64,000 nt of DNA from assembly GCA_022376465.1 (NCBI GenBank), contig JACDTU010000028.1, positions 1 to 64,000 of the forward strand, read 5' to 3'. A program made the translations under genes and the position numbers. This DNA is from Cubamyces lactineus. Lineage: Eukaryota > Basidiomycota > Agaricomycetes > Polyporales > Polyporaceae. Shown here one piece after another: positions 60,153 through 64,000 of the stretch (position 1 is its first letter; each line of letters starts with the position of its first letter). The notes beneath the pieces were generated by a model. The model worked only from the letters and a program-made list of their open reading frames with translations. It ran no database searches and was not told the DNA's origin.

Positions 60153-62058
60153 GGGTGGGTGTGTTGAGTATCTGCGATGCAGCGTGTGCAGCCCTTTTAG
60201 ACCGTTGCACAGCGGTCCTTTCATGCGCCGCTTCTGCAGAAGGTCCAATTGGGAGATCAGAATACTCTCAAACCGCGGACTTCTGACCGGCGCATGTTGC
60301 GCAGATGAGGCAGGAGCATACGCTCCGAAAACCGATCCGACAGAGTCAAAGAAGCACCCCATTACAGTACCGACTGAGAGAGTCCGGCGCACGCGAGGTC
60401 GTTCCTTTCTGATACAACAAATCACAAGGTTTACGACAAACCGCTTCGCACACTCCGCAGCGTGCCGCGAGTGCTCGAAGGGTTCAGGCGTCGGACCCGT
60501 CCTTTATCAGCGCCATTTTCACAAGCATGTATCGATGAGCCAGGCATTCTACGCAAATCTTGGGGACGTCAGAGTGTGAATGTACGTTAAATGAGGATTG
60601 ACTACAACCTTTGTCATATATTCCGTCCCTCGTTACTCGCAGGAAGGATCGTCTGTGTCCCAAGGTAGCGTTTTGACTTTGACGTGTGGATTAGGTGTGT
60701 GATCGTCTTACTAAAGCGTATAAGCCGATAAGTAGGAGTCGTAGGCCATGTGAATGACGTTGCGTGGGTACGCACATCCTGGGAATCTGGGAGTAAGCAT
60801 TGCCATGCGTGTATAGCGCCTACGTAGGTCGGAAAGCGGGATAGATTGTCGACTTTCTCGTGCTTAATGGCATTATATGCTGTAATGGAGGTTGTCGATA
60901 GCATTACTAGCCAGATCACTGCGACGCCGTCCTCGACTTCGCCTTGTCTTGCCTTGTAATTACCAGCGGCATCGTACTTGCAAAGAGTTCCCGGTAGGCG
61001 CCGCGACCGAGAATGGTAGGCATGCACGCAAGAATTGTCCAAGAAGCCTGGAGGAGCGTTCGCTTATCCTATGATGATGAAGGAAGTGTTATGGGCGCCA
61101 CTACGGGATGCCCCAATCCAAGCAATAGAGTAAGCTATGGTGCAATCTAAACACATGGCTGAAGTTAGTGCGCACCTATCTCATCTGACTAGATAATCAG
61201 CTTCCACTGCTACCAGTCAGTAGTCACCGACTCGGATATCGTGTACGGCGAGGCTTTGCATCTCTTCCTCGTCGGCGTCCCCAAGTACTGATATGTCGGG
61301 TGTTCACACGCAGGCCGAAGAGAACCGCCTCGTATCATGATGAACCCGGAGTAGTGTTCAACAAGTACTTCTGAGAAGAGATGTGCTGATACTTGTATAC
61401 CTAGTCGTGCGACGACGTTCGGCGAACCGAAAGAGAACTGAGAAGGACCTCTGATAAAAGATTATTCAGTATGTCATACGACGAGGCCGACTTAACCCGT
61501 GAGACGTCGTGGCTGAGGTATCGACTTATGCGGCTGTCACTGGTAGGACGACTAGAGGAAGTTGGGAACCGTCAGTGCGCGAATGATTCGGGGAGGGCCA
61601 TTGTGTCATGCACGTGGATGAGACTATCGAGCGCTTAATGTGCGCTTGCAAGCTGGCATTTGAAGCTTGAACGCTGGGTAACTTACCTGGCGGACTCATC
61701 GTCGAATGATATGCCCGGCTTGCTTCATAACACCGTGGATGTGCACGCGGACGCAACTTGATTGGCGCGGTCGTAATCCTGCGAGGAGGAAGGACTAGCG
61801 ACCGGAACAATACGTCGTCTTCTGGTGCATCTGTCCTGGCAGTGGTGAACACTATCCTCGAAAACTCCCAGACACTTACGCCGCGTATAATGCTAAGTGC
61901 TAGGGAAACATGATCCTTGCGTACAGAACAGTTACAGCGATGCGAAGCAAATAGAGCATAACAACCCACGAGACACATCACTGTCAGTACAACGTGTTAA
62001 ATCCAAGATCACGCGCACGAACGTAGAAATCGCCAGAAGGGATGAACCTATCCAATGT
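60153..62058. other. Intergenic region, no gene seen
   Basis: 1.9 kb between the P450 start and the stop of the RNA polymerase gene. A minus-strand frame at 60614-61042 has one hydrophobic stretch (VAVIWLVMLSTTSI) but no further support. Confidence 0.5.
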
Positions 62059-64000
62059 TCAAGACATTCCCGACCTACTCTGCTCAAAAACCCGTACAGC
62101 GGAGGACGAAATCGCCATTGAGTCCGCGAAGTGACCAGCCATCCCGATGGAGCCTTGACGTGCCGCCTTGATCTTGCACAACGGCTGGAACGCGACACTC
62201 CACGCGAACTTCGCGTTCATCGTGTACGCGCAAGACGCAACGATCGCCTCGATAGAACCAAGTAGAACAAGCGGAGAATCCGGAGGTACCTGTGGCCCGC
62301 TCGCGAACGATTGCCCGAGATCCCTCCAGCGCTTCTTCTCCGACATCGCGGACGACCGAGCAGATGAGCGGGCTTTCGCGCGACGCGCCTTGGAGGGGCT
62401 GCTCGGTTTGGACTCGCGTGCGGCGTTCTGCCATTGCAGGATGTGAGCCCGGACATGCTCCTTGATAATTGTGAGGTGTGGGCCGAAGACCGGGTGGTCG
62501 CTCAACGTTGCCGCTTGTGCGTACGGTTGGAGCAAGTCAGGGTCGTTGTCGCGCAACCCAGCATTCTCGCGAAGCGCGTCGTAGCTGCTCAGCAGCTTGT
62601 CGCGCATGTCTTCTCCGGATTCCTGGAGCACCTCTAAAACAAACCGAGGTAAGGTTGGCGGTCGACGGAGAACAATCCGGTTGTATGGTGTTGAAATTGG
62701 GTCGGCATCGACCTTGGAAGGGAGGCACTTAGGGCGACCCCTGTCGTAGACTCGCTTGTCAGCCCGATAAACGTCCTCCTTCACTCGCAGTCCGGATTTG
62801 CGTGAATCGAGGATCGTGTTGAACCTGTTGATTGACTCGGCATCAGCATCTATCAAGAGCACCGGACTTGGAATGCTGACATATGCGCGATCCGTTGAGT
62901 CTCCGGATCGTCGTACCCGCGTGTATATACCGCGTTTTCGTGGAAGACCGAGTACGCGCCAACAGGAGGGTTGGAGAGGTCTGACAACAGAGCTCCTTGC
63001 AGCCGTTTTCGGCGGGCGTCCCGGTCACTACCCATCGTTGATATCTCTGCAGCAACCGCGTGAACCTGTTCTATCTTGCCTTGGTCCTCGAAATGGGTCT
63101 TCAAAAAGTCAGGGGCCTGCGTTGAGAGCGGGGGTGTCACGAACGCGTTGACGAGCCTCGGGTCATACACGCAGACGCAAACATCTACAGGACGTTAGAT
63201 CACGCAATGTATCAATACTGCTGAGGTGCGCCTTACCACCGTCATAGTCTACATAAAGATCAACATACATGAAATTTGACGATAAAATAAGTGCGTACCT
63301 CCTCCGGCGAGTTTGCTTGCTAGCGAACAGGGGCCCTTTGTGGGGAAGACGACGACGTCCGTGTAATTTGCGAGAAGCTCATGTTGGACGGCGGTAACCT
63401 GCAACAGCATCAGTCGCCTCACTAACGCATGTGTCGACCGATGACTACCTTCTGCACGTCCGAGGGCAATCGAACCGGGTTGCGGTAGACCTGAGTACAT
63501 GGGAATATCTCAGACGCTAGATGGTGGGCGAGACATGTGTTTGATTGAGACGTACCAGTACCTCTCCGAGCAGGATGTTCGGATTTAAGTCGTTGAGTGG
63601 CGGCTTCAGTTCCTTTGTGGACTTGAAATGGATCTGGCCCTCTTCGAGAACACCATACGGATCTTGATAGTCAATGAAATGCGCTCAGAGCTCAGCTTTA
63701 AGTCATAGACCAGATGGTGTGAATCCTCGTACCAGGTACAATAAATGCCTCAGCGGACAGGGGAATGGAGATATGGAACTCGTTGATCACGTCCTCAATC
63801 ACATCCCGCGTGATCTTCTTCAGCTTGTCGTACAAAATGGGCAGTTTCAGGGGGTGGAATCCTGCCTGAAGTAGGTCCATCACGGCGCCGTGGATGCTCA
63901 GTGGCGTCCCACTGTGAGGGTCTCGCAGCCTCTGAGGTACAGCGCCGGCACTCTCGATCTCCGCGAGCATCGCCACGACCTCCTCGTCGTCGAACTGAGA
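62059..64000 (-). CDS. RNA-dependent RNA polymerase (QDE-1 type), 5' part outside the window
   Basis: Makes double-stranded RNA from single-stranded RNA in quelling and related RNA silencing. Visible pieces in order: LLQAGFHPLKLPILYDKLKK (about 63870), DPYGVLEEGQIHFKS (about 63650), VYRNPVRLPSDVQKV then YTDVVVFPTKGPCSLASKLAGG (63300-63490), and the catalytic DYDGD followed by VCVCVYDPRLVNAF. DYDGD is encoded by a 12-base microexon (63248-63237), with the first and third Asp codons split by the flanking introns. The 3' exons are 63184-62917 and 62875-62059, in frame. DYDGD, not DLDGD, matches the fungal QDE-1 form. The N-terminal half lies beyond the right edge, so integrity is unknown. Confidence 0.88.

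Noticed and set aside
60614..61042. 142-codon minus-strand frame with one hydrophobic stretch
   Set aside because: Only one possible helix, no splice partners or family motif; too weak to call a gene.
1..64000. CRISPR arrays, bacterial operons, insertion sequences or retrotransposon proteins
   Set aside because: No repeat-spacer pattern, reverse transcriptase, integrase or transposase motif was seen in any frame. Very degraded elements could still be missed by eye.

Overview
The window reads as a fungal nuclear chromosome, almost certainly a basidiomycete and probably an Agaricomycete. The support is many GT-AG introns of about 40-65 bases, exons down to about 10 bases, intergenic gaps of 0.3-4 kb, and the gene set: two multi-intron P450s, COG8, importin-9, malic enzyme, a full-size ABC-A transporter and a QDE-1-type RNA-dependent RNA polymerase. 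The species cannot be named. I see no CRISPR array, operon, rRNA, confident tRNA or intact transposon. Splice sites were read by eye. For the genes with listed exons the summed exon lengths are in frame (coordinates good to about 1 base).

Layout: (1) 1-10.9 kb: MFS sugar transporter (-, cut by the left edge), a protein with a zinc-finger-like motif (-), COG8 (+), a membrane protein (+), a P450 (-). (2) 12.0-17.9 kb: three small secreted proteins of one family (A, B, C, all -) and a decayed fourth copy (D). (3) 18.5-31.9 kb: importin-9 (+), an arginine/serine-rich nuclear protein (-) divergent from malic enzyme (+), a gene-poor stretch, an F-box protein (+). (4) 32-35.9 kb: almost empty, with simple repeats. 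(5) 35.9-40.8 kb: three more secreted proteins (G, E, F, all +). (6) 42.2-56.7 kb: ABC-A transporter (+), a flavin-nucleotide-binding oxidase-like gene (-), an RCC1-repeat protein (+), a single-pass membrane protein (-), a CorA Mg2+ transporter (+). (7) 57.9-64 kb: a second P450 (-) and an RNA-dependent RNA polymerase (-, cut by the right edge).

The most unusual feature is the secreted-protein family in regions 2 and 5. Five intact genes (A, B, C, E, F) of 176-194 residues, plus relic D, are built from short exons mostly bounded by phase-1 introns. Recurring modules are a signal-peptide exon, a 30-33 base exon ending in Glu-Gly, in four genes a core exon with a VVxVSSIGG-type motif, and a 3' exon entered in phase 2 that encodes a hydrophobic GPI-signal-like tail. 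That tail exon is 97 bases in B, C, E and F and also in gene G, whose middle is a Ser/Thr/Asn/Gly low-complexity stretch. I do not recognise the family. It looks like a locally expanding set of cell-surface proteins evolving by exon reuse.

Other points of note: the catalytic DYDGD motif of the RNA-dependent RNA polymerase sits on a 12-base microexon; malic enzyme has a 9-base microexon; and three genes appear to use GC-AG introns.
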